Shown: positions 7,964-17,593 of the stretch, piece after piece
Position numbering within the stretch: position 1 is the stretch's first letter
Layout of the letters: each line of letters begins with the position of its first letter
Assembly: GCF_006970445.1 (NCBI RefSeq)
Contig: NZ_CP033877.1
Location: 313,501-377,500, forward strand
DNA length: 64,000 bases
Direction: 5' to 3'
From: Stenotrophomonas maltophilia
GTDB lineage: Bacteria > Pseudomonadota > Gammaproteobacteria > Xanthomonadales > Xanthomonadaceae
The notes under the pieces: generated by a model
The model's database searches: none
What the model was told of the DNA's origin: nothing
Seen by the model: the letters and a program-made list of their open reading frames with translations, nothing else
Program-made: the position numbers and the translations under genes

Positions 7964-10789
7964 TTAGAAGCGCTGCTGGTACTTCATGTACATGAAGCGG
8001 CCGATGTCGAAGCCACCGTAGTAGGTGAAGCTGCTGTTCGGCTGGCTGTACATGATCGGACCCTGGTGGTTGAACACGTTGTTCACGCCCAGCGACACGG
8101 TGCCATCCCACGGCAGGTTGTAACGCACCTGCAGGTCGTGGAAGGTGTTGGAGCCCACCTTGTTGGTCGGCGATGCGCTGGTGTACGACGAGTTGAAGCC
8201 CGGCATGTTGCACTCGTCCATGTACGAGCACTTCTCCTTCATGCTGGAGTAGTAGCGCGCGGTCCAGCCGATGCCGAGGTCGCCGTACTGCCAATCCAGA
8301 TTGAAGGTGGAGCGCACGCGGAAGTCACCCGCCCAACCGGTACGCTGTTCCACCGGAGTGGTGGCGGCGCTGTCGTTGCGCTGCTCCAGGTAGTCGGTGT
8401 AGGTGGTGTTCCAGTTGACGGCGAACTTGCCGAACGCGGTTTCCGGCAGGCGGTAACGCACGTTGATGTCATAGCCGGCGGTTTCGCGGTAGCCCGCGTT
8501 GACCAGCGAGCGGTCCAGCGACGAGACCTGGCCGTTGCTGCCACGGGTGAAGCGGCCGCAGGCGGCATCCGAACCCTGCACGTAGCACTGTTCCAGGATG
8601 TTGGTGGCCGACTCACCGACGATGGCGTTGTCGATGCGGATCTTCCACCAGTCCAGGCTGACGTCCAGGCCCTGCACGAAGTCCGGGCTGTAGACCAGGC
8701 CCACGGTCCAGGTCTTGGCGGTTTCCGGTTTCAGGTCCGGGTTGGAGCCCGAGCTGAAATCGGTGGTGGCCTGCTGGCCGGGCTTGGTGGCCACGCTGCC
8801 ATCGCTGTTGAGCTGGCGGAAGTTGGCCGGCACCTTCAGCGCCTGGCAACGGGCAGCAACGGTCGGGCTGGTGGCGGCGGTACCGAAGGAGGTATCGCAC
8901 GGGTCGGTGAACGAGTCGCGGCTGCTGACGGTGCCGCCGTACAGGTCATCCACGGTCGGCGCACGGAAGCCGGTGCCGTAGGTGGCGCGCACCAGCAGGC
9001 TGTCGATCGGCTTCCACTTCAGGCCGAACTTGCTGTTGGTGGTGGAACCGAAGTTGTTGTAGTCCGAGTAGCGACCGGCCACGTCCAGCGATAGTTCGCG
9101 GGCGAACGGCAGGTCGGCCAGCAGCGGCACCTGCAGTTCCAGGTAGACCTCGTTGAGCGAGTAGTTGCCGCGGGTCGGCTGGCCGCCGGTGCCGGCGATC
9201 TCGCCCTTCTGCACCATCATGTCCGGCGTGTAGCTGGCTTCCTCGCTGCGGTGCTCGAAGCCCATCGCGGCCAGGATGTCGCCGGCCGGCAGGGTGAACA
9301 GCGAGCCGGAGATGTTGCCGCTGGCGACCTTGGTGGTGCTCTGCATCTTGTCGACGAAGCGGGTGAACAGGTAGTCCTGCACATCCTGGTTGCTCAGCGA
9401 GCCCGGGCCGGTGTAACCCATCGGGGCGGACGGGTTCCACGGCACGCAGCCGGCGATCACCGCGCCCGGCGCACCGCAGCGGGCCACGTTGCCGTCCATG
9501 AAGGACGGGCCGACGGCCAGGTTGACGTGCGGCTGGTACATGCTGCCGGTACCGATGCGCTCGCCTTCGTTGCGGTTGTACATGTAGTTGACGTTCCAGT
9601 CCCAGTACCGCGAACCGGTTTCGAAGCTGCCTTCCAGGCCGATGCTGGCGCGCTTGGTTTCCAGGTTGTTCTCGGTACCGCGCGGCAGTTCCTCGGTGCG
9701 GTGCGCGAACAGCGCGTCCTGGCCCCACAGGTTGAACGCGCTGTCCTTGGACAGGGCGGCACGGCTGCCATTGCGGGCCTGTGCGGCGCTGACCGAGTAC
9801 GGGTAGCCGGCCAGGTGCTTGGTCGACTCGCGCTTGCTGTACAGCGCGTCGGCGACGATGCGCAGGTTGTCGGTGATCGAGAAGCCACCGTTGGCGAACA
9901 CCGAGGTGCGCTCCAGGCCGGTCAGCAGGCTCATGTTCGACTTGGTGTTGGCACCATCGGCCGGATCCGGCGCATGGAAGTTGCCGGCCTTGCTCGGGTC
10001 GCCGCCCGGGCCCACGGTCAGGTTCTTGCCACCGACGGTGACGTAGCCCCACGGGGTGTTGCCATTGAGGCCATCGTTCGGGTGGCGCGGGCCGTTGGTG
10101 TAACGGCTGAACTCGCGGTCCTTGCCCAGCACCTCGTCTTCCTTGGTGCGCTCGGCGCCCACGCTGAACCAGCCGCGCTCGAAGGTCTTGCCGAAGGTCG
10201 CGCTGTAGGCGCGCTTCTGGCCGTCACCCTGACCGTACTGGCCGACATAGACACTGGCTTCGCCACCATCGAAATTCTTGCGGGTGATGATGTTGACCAC
10301 GCCGGCGATGGCATCGGAGCCGTACAGCGCGGACGCGCCGTCGGTCAGCACTTCTACGCGCTCGACGATGGACGACGGGATCGAGGCCAGGTCGGAGTAA
10401 CCGCCGGCGCTGACACCCATGCGGCGGCCGTCGATCAGCACCAGGCTGCGTTCCGGGCCCAGGTTGCGCAGGCTGACGTACATGCCGCCGAAGTCGCGCG
10501 AAGAGGTCAGCGACGAGGCGCGGCTCATGCTCGGCGCACCGGCGGCAGGAATGTCCTGCAGGATGTCGGCGACGTTGACGTAGCCCTTCTTCTCGATCTC
10601 GGCGCGGTTGAGCGCGACCACCGGCTGTGCGGTTTCGACACTGGCCTGGCGGATGCGCGAGCCGGTGATTTCGATGCGGTCGAGGTTGGTCGGGGTATCG
10701 CCGGCGCTCTGTGCGAAGGCGGGGGTGGTGCAGCTGGCGGCCAGCGCGATGACGATCGCGTTGCGCAGCGGATTGGTTTTCAGGGACAT
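7964..10789 (-). CDS. TonB-dependent outer-membrane receptor
   Basis: A 941-residue active-transport porin of the outer membrane, powered by TonB-ExbBD. The signal peptide ends near TPAFAQ. The plug domain begins with a TonB-box-like region (LDRIEITGSRIRQ). It includes VNVADILQDIPAAG, LVLIDGRRM and the closing VERVEVLTDGASALYGSDAI, after which the 22-strand barrel follows. The protein ends in an aromatic residue (KYQQRF), as expected for barrel assembly. The start at 10789 (MSLKTNPLRN) fits the signal peptide; an upstream in-frame ATG at 10819 would add ten residues. The plug resembles the large xanthomonad receptor group for peptides, nucleosides or sugars. No substrate-specific neighbour is present. 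Confidence 0.92.
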   Translation of the reverse strand: MSLKTNPLRNAIVIALAASCTTPAFAQSAGDTPTNLDRIEITGSRIRQASVETAQPVVALNRAEIEKKGYVNVADILQDIPAAGAPSMSRASSLTSSRDFGGMYVSLRNLGPERSLVLIDGRRMGVSAGGYSDLASIPSSIVERVEVLTDGASALYGSDAIAGVVNIITRKNFDGGEASVYVGQYGQGDGQKRAYSATFGKTFERGWFSVGAERTKEDEVLGKDREFSRYTNGPRHPNDGLNGNTPWGYVTVGGKNLTVGPGGDPSKAGNFHAPDPADGANTKSNMSLLTGLERTSVFANGGFSITDNLRIVADALYSKRESTKHLAGYPYSVSAAQARNGSRAALSKDSAFNLWGQDALFAHRTEELPRGTENNLETKRASIGLEGSFETGSRYWDWNVNYMYNRNEGERIGTGSMYQPHVNLAVGPSFMDGNVARCGAPGAVIAGCVPWNPSAPMGYTGPGSLSNQDVQDYLFTRFVDKMQSTTKVASGNISGSLFTLPAGDILAAMGFEHRSEEASYTPDMMVQKGEIAGTGGQPTRGNYSLNEVYLELQVPLLADLPFARELSLDVAGRYSDYNNFGSTTNSKFGLKWKPIDSLLVRATYGTGFRAPTVDDLYGGTVSSRDSFTDPCDTSFGTAATSPTVAARCQALKVPANFRQLNSDGSVATKPGQQATTDFSSGSNPDLKPETAKTWTVGLVYSPDFVQGLDVSLDWWKIRIDNAIVGESATNILEQCYVQGSDAACGRFTRGSNGQVSSLDRSLVNAGYRETAGYDINVRYRLPETAFGKFAVNWNTTYTDYLEQRNDSAATTPVEQRTGWAGDFRVRSTFNLDWQYGDLGIGWTARYYSSMKEKCSYMDECNMPGFNSSYTSASPTNKVGSNTFHDLQVRYNLPWDGTVSLGVNNVFNHQGPIMYSQPNSSFTYYGGFDIGRFMYMKYQQRF

Positions 10790-11056
10790 CCGTGAAATCT
10801 CGTGTTTCAGTAAAAACAAGCGCCCGTTCTATGGGCGCGTGGGGTGCTGCAAACCAACGTGGGGGGCGCGATTCTAGAATGTTTCCATTCGTAACTGTTT
10901 GTCTCCGCGCTGTGCGATGTGCGCGAAAATGAATCGCAACCAACAATCCACAGATGCGCTGTGCGCAGCGTCACGCGCGCTGCGTTTGCGATGGGCAGAG
11001 GCATCGATAGCGGCGGATTTCCTGCAATCTGTAGCAGCGCATGTGCGCAGGCATCC
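10790..11056. other. Intergenic region without a convincing gene
   Basis: The 379 bases between the receptor start and the ABC permease stop hold the receptor's promoter region on the minus strand, then an REP at 11057-11079, a half GGGGTCAGA repeat at 11084-11100 and a terminator at 11106-11134. Short reading frames crossing this stretch have no plausible protein features and run through the repeats. I could not pick a clear -35/-10 pair. Confidence 0.5.
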
Positions 11057-11079
11057 ATCCACGCATGGCGTGGATCTAC
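11057..11079 (-). repeat. GTAG-headed REP, ATCCACG subtype (minus orientation)
   Basis: Arms ATCCACGC and GCGTGGAT surround ATG and are followed by CTAC, which is GTAG on the minus strand. It is the same subtype as at 2200, 19651 and 60826. It sits downstream of the ABC operon terminator. Confidence 0.8.
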
Positions 11080-11105
11080 TGCACCGGGATCTGACCCCGC
11101 CAACG

Positions 11106-11134
11106 AAAAAGGGACGGAGCCTTCGCTCCGTCCC
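11106..11134 (-). terminator. Rho-independent terminator of the adaptor/ABC operon
   Basis: A perfect 10-base-pair stem (GGGACGGAGC, 11111-11120, with its complement at 11125-11134) and a CTTC loop. On the minus strand it is followed by five T residues (A-run 11106-11110). It lies about 35 bases beyond the stop of the last permease gene of the operon. Confidence 0.88.
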
Positions 11135-11168
11135 CCTGCGTGATGCGCAGTCCACCGCTGCGTGATGC

Positions 11169-12491
11169 TCAGGTTTCGCGCAGCGCCGTGGTGATCGGCA
11201 AACGTGCCGCACGCAGTGCCGGGAACAGGCCGCCGACCAGGCCGATGCCCAGTGCCCATTTCAGGCCGGTCCACAGCAGTTCCGGCGACACATGGAACTT
11301 GAACACCACCGCGCTGAAGTTGCTGCCGATGGTGGACACGCTGTAGCCATTGAACAGCAGCCACGCGACCGCACAGCCGAGCAGGCCACCGAGCAGCGCC
11401 AGCAGCATCGTCTCCAGCATCACCGCCGTCACCACCGGCAGGCCGCGGAAGCCGATCGCACGCATGGTGGCGATTTCGCGGGCGCGCGTGGCCACTGCCG
11501 CATACATGGTGTTGAGCGCGCCGAACACCGCACCCACCGCCATGATCGTGCCGATCACCTTGCCGAGGATGTCGATCAGCTTGGTCAGCCCGCCGCCCTG
11601 CTTGCTGTAGTAGACGCGGGTGGTTTCCACGTCCAGTTTCAGGCGCGGGTCGGCGGCGACGGCGGCCTTGAACTGCTCGAAGCCGGGCTTGCCATCGGTG
11701 CGCACGCTGATCGACTGCCAGGCACTGCGCTGGTAGGTGGTGGCCAGCGTATCGGCGTCGGTCCACAGCTCCGAATCATGCGCGTCGCCGGTGGCGAACA
11801 CACCCACCACGGTCCAGGCCTGGTTGCCCAGGGTCAGCGTCTTGCCGACGTCCATATCGCGGAACTGGCCCTTGGCGCCCTGGCCGACCACGATCTCGCG
11901 CAGGCCGGTGGCGAACTTGCGGCCCTCAACGATCTTGACCTTTTCATGCACCGCCCACGCCTGCGGGCCCACGCCGCGGAACTGCGCGTTGACGTCGGTG
12001 CCATCGGACTTCGACACCAGGTTGACTACCTGCGATAGCTCCGGCGAGAGCAGCGGCCGGCCTTGCGCATCGCGGCTGATGCCGGGCAGGGTGGACAGCA
12101 TCGGTACCTGCTCGCGGGTGATCACCGAGTTGGTCTCGGCCTGCGAGCCACCGCGCAGCACGATGGCAGTGGTGTCATCGCCGGTGTTGTTGAGCGTGGC
12201 CTGGAAGCCTTCGCCCATCGCCAGCATCGCCACCAGCACGCCGACCACGCCGGCGATGCCGACCACGATCACCGAGGAGGCGCCCCAGCGCTGTGGCAGG
12301 CTGGCCACGCCGATGCGGGTGGCGGCCAGCGCCAGTCGCCCACCGCGGGTCAGCAGCAGCCACAGTGCGACCAGCACGGCCACGGCCAGCACGCCGATCC
12401 ACGGCAGGCTGATCCACAGCACCAGGCCGATCACCAGCAGCAGCACCGTCACGCCGTTGCCCAGCCACTTCTTGAGTTTGCTCTTGAACAT
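11169..12491 (-). CDS. FtsX/MacB-type ABC transporter permease (second of two)
   Basis: A 440-residue inner-membrane permease. Membrane segments lie near residues 12-50 (two), then after a periplasmic MacB-type domain three segments near 310-335, 355-380 and 405-425, a variant of the FtsX topology. The segment RAREIATMRAIGFRGLPV is the usual coupling loop contacting the ATPase. An extra N-terminal membrane hairpin (LLLVIGLVLWISLPWIGVLA) precedes the standard first helix. It is last in the operon adaptor-ATPase-permease-permease, 13 bases from the previous gene. The expected role is energising a periplasmic adaptor for efflux or lipoprotein-like transport; the substrate is unknown. Confidence 0.88.
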   Translation of the reverse strand: MFKSKLKKWLGNGVTVLLLVIGLVLWISLPWIGVLAVAVLVALWLLLTRGGRLALAATRIGVASLPQRWGASSVIVVGIAGVVGVLVAMLAMGEGFQATLNNTGDDTTAIVLRGGSQAETNSVITREQVPMLSTLPGISRDAQGRPLLSPELSQVVNLVSKSDGTDVNAQFRGVGPQAWAVHEKVKIVEGRKFATGLREIVVGQGAKGQFRDMDVGKTLTLGNQAWTVVGVFATGDAHDSELWTDADTLATTYQRSAWQSISVRTDGKPGFEQFKAAVAADPRLKLDVETTRVYYSKQGGGLTKLIDILGKVIGTIMAVGAVFGALNTMYAAVATRAREIATMRAIGFRGLPVVTAVMLETMLLALLGGLLGCAVAWLLFNGYSVSTIGSNFSAVVFKFHVSPELLWTGLKWALGIGLVGGLFPALRAARLPITTALRET

Positions 12492-12504
12492 GTCTGTGTT
12501 CTCC

Positions 12505-13662
12505 TCAGCGGCCGGCCAGTGCGTCGACGATCTTCAGGCGCTTGGCACGCAGCGCCGGCAACAGGCCGACGATGATGCCGATCACCACGATCAGGCCCAG
12601 CCCCATCAGCCAGGTCGGCGTCGGCACGTGCGGCGGCAGCATGCCGATGCTCTTCGGGCTGATGACCGGCAGGATCAGCGCGGCCAGGCCCATGCCGATC
12701 AGGCCGCCCAGGCCGATCAGCAGCACCGACTCCACCATCACCAGGGTCAGCACAGTGCTGTCCTTGAAGCCCAGCGTCTTCAGCGTGGCCAGTTCGGGCA
12801 CGCGCTCGCGCACCGCCTGCGCCATGGTGTTGCCGGTCAACAGCAGCAGGGTGAAGAACACCGCGCCCATGATCGACGTGACGATCATGCCGATGTCCGC
12901 GAACTGCTTGACGAAGGCCTGCTGGAACGCCGATTCGGTCTGGGTCTTGGTTTCGTGGTCGGAGTTGGCCGAGATCGCATCGATGGCCTGTGCCACCCGC
13001 GAGGAGTGGTCCGGGTTGTCCAGCGTCACCGTGTACCAGCTCACCTGGTTCTTGATGTAGTCGTTGGACTCATCGAAGTACTTCCAGTTCATCATCAGCT
13101 GGCGTTCTTCATTGGCGGCCAGCGCACGGTCCTTGGAGCGGTAGATGCCCTTGAGCACCAGTGGCCAGTCGTTGCTGCCGCCGCGCGGGAAGATCGTTGC
13201 CTGCAGCGGGATGGTGTCGCCGATCTTCCAGCCGAACTGCTTGGCCAGGGTCTCGCCGACGATGGCGCCGGTGCGGGTCTGCTTCCAGTCCTCCAGCTGC
13301 GCTGGATCAATCTGCAGCTCGCGGTAGACATCGAAGTAGTTGGGTGACACCGAGAAGTTCGGGAAGAAGTTCTTCGGGTCCTGGTAGATGCCGCCGAACC
13401 ACATGCCATAGGCCACGTCGCGCACGCCGGCCACCTGGCGCACCTGGGCTTCCAGGCGGATCGGCAGCGACTGGGTGATCGACAGGCGCGAAGCGACCAC
13501 CAGGCGGTTGGCCCCTTCCACGCTGCCACCAGAAGTGAACGCCACGCGCACCGAGTCGAGCATGCCGAACAGCAGGAACGCGGCGACCACCGAGAGCAGG
13601 GTCAGCAGGGTACGGGTGCGGCTGCGGAACAGCTGTGCCCACACCAACGAGAAGTATTTCAT
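12505..13662 (-). CDS. FtsX/MacB-type ABC transporter permease (first of two)
   Basis: A 385-residue permease. The N-terminal membrane segment ([21 protein letters not shown]) is followed by a periplasmic MacB-type domain of about 220 residues and three C-terminal helices. The coupling region [20 protein letters not shown] matches the FtsX domain. It pairs with the next permease to form a heterodimer, as LolC/LolE do, unlike MacB, which is a fused homodimer. Together with the 229-residue separate ATPase, this makes a four-gene tripartite-like exporter. It ends with a typical [13 protein letters not shown] tail. Confidence 0.88.
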   Translation of the reverse strand: MKYFSLVWAQLFRSRTRTLLTLLSVVAAFLLFGMLDSVRVAFTSGGSVEGANRLVVASRLSITQSLPIRLEAQVRQVAGVRDVAYGMWFGGIYQDPKNFFPNFSVSPNYFDVYRELQIDPAQLEDWKQTRTGAIVGETLAKQFGWKIGDTIPLQATIFPRGGSNDWPLVLKGIYRSKDRALAANEERQLMMNWKYFDESNDYIKNQVSWYTVTLDNPDHSSRVAQAIDAISANSDHETKTQTESAFQQAFVKQFADIGMIVTSIMGAVFFTLLLLTGNTMAQAVRERVPELATLKTLGFKDSTVLTLVMVESVLLIGLGGLIGMGLAALILPVISPKSIGMLPPHVPTPTWLMGLGLIVVIGIIVGLLPALRAKRLKIVDALAGR

Positions 13663-13676
13663 CGCCGTGGCCTCCG

Positions 13677-14366
<690 letters not shown>

Positions 14367-14468
14367 GGGTGGTTCTCCACGGAAGGCGGGAAACGGGGAA
14401 GCGCACCCGCGATGGCCGCGGGCGAGCGTCGAGCGGTGCTGCCGGCGGCGCCTACGGGCGCCAGGCCG

Positions 14469-15716
14469 TTACTGCGCTTGTTTCTGTTGCACCTTGGCGC
14501 CATCGCGCAGGGTGTCCGGCGGGTTCACCACCACCGATTCACCTGCGCTCACGCCCTTGAGGATCTGGCGGTCCTTGCCCATCGCCTGGCCGGCCTCGAC
14601 CGTGCGCTGCTGCACGCGGCTCTCGTCACCCAGCACGAAGGCCACCGAGGCGCCCTCGCGCTGCACCACGGCGCCGCCCGGCACGCGCACACCCTGCGGC
14701 TTGGCGGCCGCCTGCGGCTGCGCCTGTTCCAGGAAGCTGACGCGCACGCCCATCTCCGGCACGATGCGCGGGTCCTTCACCTTCAGCGCCACGCGCACCT
14801 TCACCGTGGCCTTGCCGCGGTCGGCGGTGGGGATGATGGCGATCACCTCGCCGGGAATCTTCCATTCCGGGTAGGCGTTGAGCGTGGCCTCCACCGGCAT
14901 CTTCGGCTGAACGCGGCCGATGAAGGCCTCGCCGACCTCGACTTCGATCTCCAGCGAGTCCATGTCGACGATGGTGCCGATGCCGGTACGGGTGAAGCCG
15001 CCACCGGCCGACAGCGGCGAAACGATTTCGCCCGGTTGCGCCGCCTTGGCGGTGACCACGCCGGAGAACGGTGCGCGCACGATGTTGTTGTCCACGCCGA
15101 GGTCGGCGATGGACAGCTGGTCGTGTGCCACCTTGACGTTGCGCTGCGCGGTATCCAGCTGCGCGCGCAGGCTGTCACGCTGGGCCACGGCCTGGTCGTA
15201 CTGCGAGCGCGACACCAGCTGCTGGCCGACCAGCGCCTGCAGGCGGCTGGCTTCGGCGGCGGCCTGCTTCTGCTGTGCCTCCAGCCCGGCGACCTGGCTG
15301 CGTGCAGCCTGCAGCTGCGAGGCGTACAGGCTGCGCTGCGCGTCCGCATCGATCGGGTCCAGCGTGGCCATCACCTGGCCGGCCTCGACCCGCATGCCTT
15401 CCTCGATCATCACTTCACGCACCTTGCCGGTGATCTTGGCCGACACCGTGGCCATGCGACGGGCCACCACATAGCCGCTGGCGTCGAGCACCGAGCTGCT
15501 GGCGCTACCCTGCTGGATGGCCACGGCGGGGGCGGTTTCCACCTCCACGGCCGGTGCGCGACCGAACAGGAAGGCCACGGCCGCAGCGATCAGCAGCACG
15601 ACCACGATGATCGCGATCCACAACCAGCGGCGGCCACCGCCATTGCCTCCGGAGGCCGGCGGGGGCGACTTGCGGTCGATACGGAGTTCCTTCAACAGCT
15701 CGGCAGAAGCGTTCAT
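14469..15716 (-). CDS. HlyD/MacA-type periplasmic adaptor (membrane fusion protein)
   Basis: A 415-residue adaptor anchored by one N-terminal helix (WLWIAIIVVVLLIAAAVAFLF). It links an inner-membrane ABC exporter to the outer membrane. The lipoyl/barrel-sandwich halves are VSAKITGKVREVMIEEGMRV and VRAPFSGVVTAKAAQPGEIV, bracketing a coiled-coil hairpin of about 100 residues rich in Gln and Ala. A beta-barrel domain follows (EIEVEVGEAFIGRVQPKM). The start at 15716 is chosen for GGA upstream; an ATG at 15725 would add three residues. It is first in the operon and divergent from a second ABC system. Confidence 0.88.
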   Translation of the reverse strand: MNASAELLKELRIDRKSPPPASGGNGGGRRWLWIAIIVVVLLIAAAVAFLFGRAPAVEVETAPAVAIQQGSASSSVLDASGYVVARRMATVSAKITGKVREVMIEEGMRVEAGQVMATLDPIDADAQRSLYASQLQAARSQVAGLEAQQKQAAAEASRLQALVGQQLVSRSQYDQAVAQRDSLRAQLDTAQRNVKVAHDQLSIADLGVDNNIVRAPFSGVVTAKAAQPGEIVSPLSAGGGFTRTGIGTIVDMDSLEIEVEVGEAFIGRVQPKMPVEATLNAYPEWKIPGEVIAIIPTADRGKATVKVRVALKVKDPRIVPEMGVRVSFLEQAQPQAAAKPQGVRVPGGAVVQREGASVAFVLGDESRVQQRTVEAGQAMGKDRQILKGVSAGESVVVNPPDTLRDGAKVQQKQAQ

Positions 15717-15823
15717 TCGTTCCATCACAGGCGTTCGGGCGGGTATGGCCGGAAGGGCGGACGGCGGCGGTTCCGGCGGTGAGCGTGCGGCACAGCATGA
15801 AGGCAGGCACAGCGATGACGGCA

Positions 15824-15837
15824 GTGACAGCTGTCAC
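15824..15837. promoter_or_regulatory. Candidate operator between divergent ABC operons
   Basis: A perfect 14-base palindrome GTGACAGCTGTCAC is followed directly by a second, overlapping dyad (TGTCA, CCCGA, TGACA at 15833-15847). It lies in the 171-base gap between the two divergent exporter operons, about 50 bases before the plus-strand start. The repeated TGACA/TGTCA half-sites fit binding of a dimeric regulator. The response regulator encoded at the end of the right-hand operon is an obvious but unproven candidate. Confidence 0.4.
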
Positions 15838-15887
15838 CCGATGACACTGACGGCGGCAACTGCGAAATGTGACCACGGCGGCACAGG

Positions 15888-16814
15888 ATGGCAACGTCCC
15901 CGCTACCGGTACCGCCCATGGATCCGATCGCCCCGTCGCTGGCCCGCCTGCAGCAGGTGCAGGTGCGCTATCGCGACCATACCGCCCTGCAGGGCATCGA
16001 CCTGCAGGTCCGCGCTGGCCAGGTGCTGGCATTGCTGGGCCGCAACGGTGCCGGCAAGAGTACCGCGATCAGCGTGCTGTTGGGCCTGCGTCGCGCCGAT
16101 GCCGGGCAGGTCGAGCTGCTCGGCGGTGACCCGCAGCAGCGCGCCAGCCGTATCGGCCTGGGCGTGATGCTGCAGAGCACCAGCCTGCCACCGATGCTGC
16201 AGGTGGACGAACTGGTGGCACAGGCCAGCGCCTGCTACCCCGACCCGATGCCGCTGCAGGAGGTGCTGCAGCGCGCTGGCCTGCAGGCACTGGCGCGCCG
16301 TCGCTACGGCCAGCTGTCCGGGGGCCAGCAGCGCGCGGTGCAGTTCGCCATCGCGCTGTGCGGCCGCCCGCGCGTGCTGTTCCTGGACGAGCCCACCACC
16401 GGCCTGGACATCCAGGCGCGGCAGGCGATGTGGCAGGCGATCCGGCAGCTGGTGGCCGAAGGCTGCGGCGTGCTGCTGACCACCCACTACCTGGAGGAGG
16501 CCGAAGCGCTGGCGCAGCAGGTAGTGGTACTGGAGCAGGGCCGGGTATTGGCCGATGCACCGCTGAGCGAGCTGCGGCTGGCCGACCGGCCGCGTCGGAT
16601 TCGTTGCCGCAGTGTGCTGTCCGCCGACGACGTGCAGCAGTGGCCGGGTGTGCAGCAGGTGCAGCGCGACGGCGAGCATCTGCAGCTGCTGGCGAGCCCG
16701 GCCGAGCCGGTGGTAGCACGCCTGTTGGCCGCCGATGCGCAGCTGCGCGAACTGGAAGTACAGGGCGCGGCGCTGGCTGACGCCTTCCTCGACATGACCC
16801 GGGAGGCCGCATGA
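15888..16814 (+). CDS. ABC transporter ATP-binding protein (ABC-2/CcmA type)
   Basis: A 308-residue ATPase. Walker A GRNGAGKSTAI lies near residue 50, signature GQLSGGQQRAVQFAIA near 142, Walker B VLFLDEPTTGLD near 164 and the H-loop in LLTTHYLEEAEAL near 196. The C-terminal 80 residues form the regulatory domain seen in drug- and antibiotic-export ATPases. The ATG at 15888 has CAGG immediately upstream; an in-frame ATG at 15918 would give a shorter start. It overlaps the permease gene by four bases (ATGA). With the following permease, kinase and regulator it matches the gene order of Bacillus yvfRSTU. Confidence 0.92.
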   Translation: MATSPLPVPPMDPIAPSLARLQQVQVRYRDHTALQGIDLQVRAGQVLALLGRNGAGKSTAISVLLGLRRADAGQVELLGGDPQQRASRIGLGVMLQSTSLPPMLQVDELVAQASACYPDPMPLQEVLQRAGLQALARRRYGQLSGGQQRAVQFAIALCGRPRVLFLDEPTTGLDIQARQAMWQAIRQLVAEGCGVLLTTHYLEEAEALAQQVVVLEQGRVLADAPLSELRLADRPRRIRCRSVLSADDVQQWPGVQQVQRDGEHLQLLASPAEPVVARLLAADAQLRELEVQGAALADAFLDMTREAA

Positions 16815-17587
16815 ACACGCTGATCCGCGCCGCCAGTCAGCCGGTGCCCGTGTGGCGCCAGGCACTGCGCCCGTACCGCGCTGAACTCACGGCCGAACTG
16901 CGCCGCGCCTGGCGCACGCCGGCGTTCGCGGTGCCCTCGCTGCTGTTTCCGGTGTTGTTCTACCTGCTGTTCGGCGTGCTGCTGGGGCGCGGTCACGCAC
17001 CGCTGTACCTGCTGGCCACCTACTGCGTGTTCGGTGCGATGGCTCCGGCCTTGTTCGGCTTCGGCGTGCAGCTGGCGCTGGACCGCGAAGGCGGCCTGCT
17101 GACCCTCAAGCGCGCGCTGCCGATGCCAACGGCGGCACCGCTGCTGGCGCGGCTGGCCATGGCGATGATGTTCGCGCTACTGGTGGCTTCGTTGTTGATC
17201 GGCGTGGCGCGCGTGTTCGGTGGCGTCCAGCTGCACGCGCTGCAGGTGCTGCAGCTGCTGGCGGTGGCCGGACTGGCGGCGCTGCCGCTGGGGGCGATCG
17301 GCCTGCTGATCGGCAGCCATGTCAGTGCCAGTGCGGCGCCAGCGATGGTCAACCTGGTCTATCTGCCGCTGGCGCTGCTGTCGGGCCTGTGGTTGCCGCT
17401 GTCGGCACTGCCCAAGGTGTTCCCGACGATGGCACCGCTGTGGCCGACCTGGCATCTGGCGCAGCTGGCGCTGCCAGTGGTCGGGCTGCCGTCGGAGGGC
17501 AGTCTCGCCGGCCATCTGCTGGTGCTGCTGGCGGTCACGGTGGTGGCGCTGCTGCTGGCACGGCGCCGCCTGCGCCGGATCGGCTGA
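16811..17587 (+). CDS. ABC-2 type transporter permease
   Basis: A 258-residue inner-membrane permease with six predicted helices. After a cytosolic N-terminus comes FAVPSLLFPVLFYLLFGVLL. The late segment MVNLVYLPLALLSGLWLPLSALP is the typical ABC-2 motif region between helices 5 and 6. It partners the ATPase upstream and starts within its stop codon. The substrate is unknown. Linked sensor/regulator genes suggest that export responds to a membrane or antibiotic signal, which is inferred from context only. Confidence 0.9.
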   Translation: MNTLIRAASQPVPVWRQALRPYRAELTAELRRAWRTPAFAVPSLLFPVLFYLLFGVLLGRGHAPLYLLATYCVFGAMAPALFGFGVQLALDREGGLLTLKRALPMPTAAPLLARLAMAMMFALLVASLLIGVARVFGGVQLHALQVLQLLAVAGLAALPLGAIGLLIGSHVSASAAPAMVNLVYLPLALLSGLWLPLSALPKVFPTMAPLWPTWHLAQLALPVVGLPSEGSLAGHLLVLLAVTVVALLLARRRLRRIG

Positions 17588-17593
17588 ACTGGC

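Noticed and set aside
10899..11165. An 88-codon frame in the gap after the TonB receptor
   Set aside because: It runs through a REP, a half repeat and the operon terminator.
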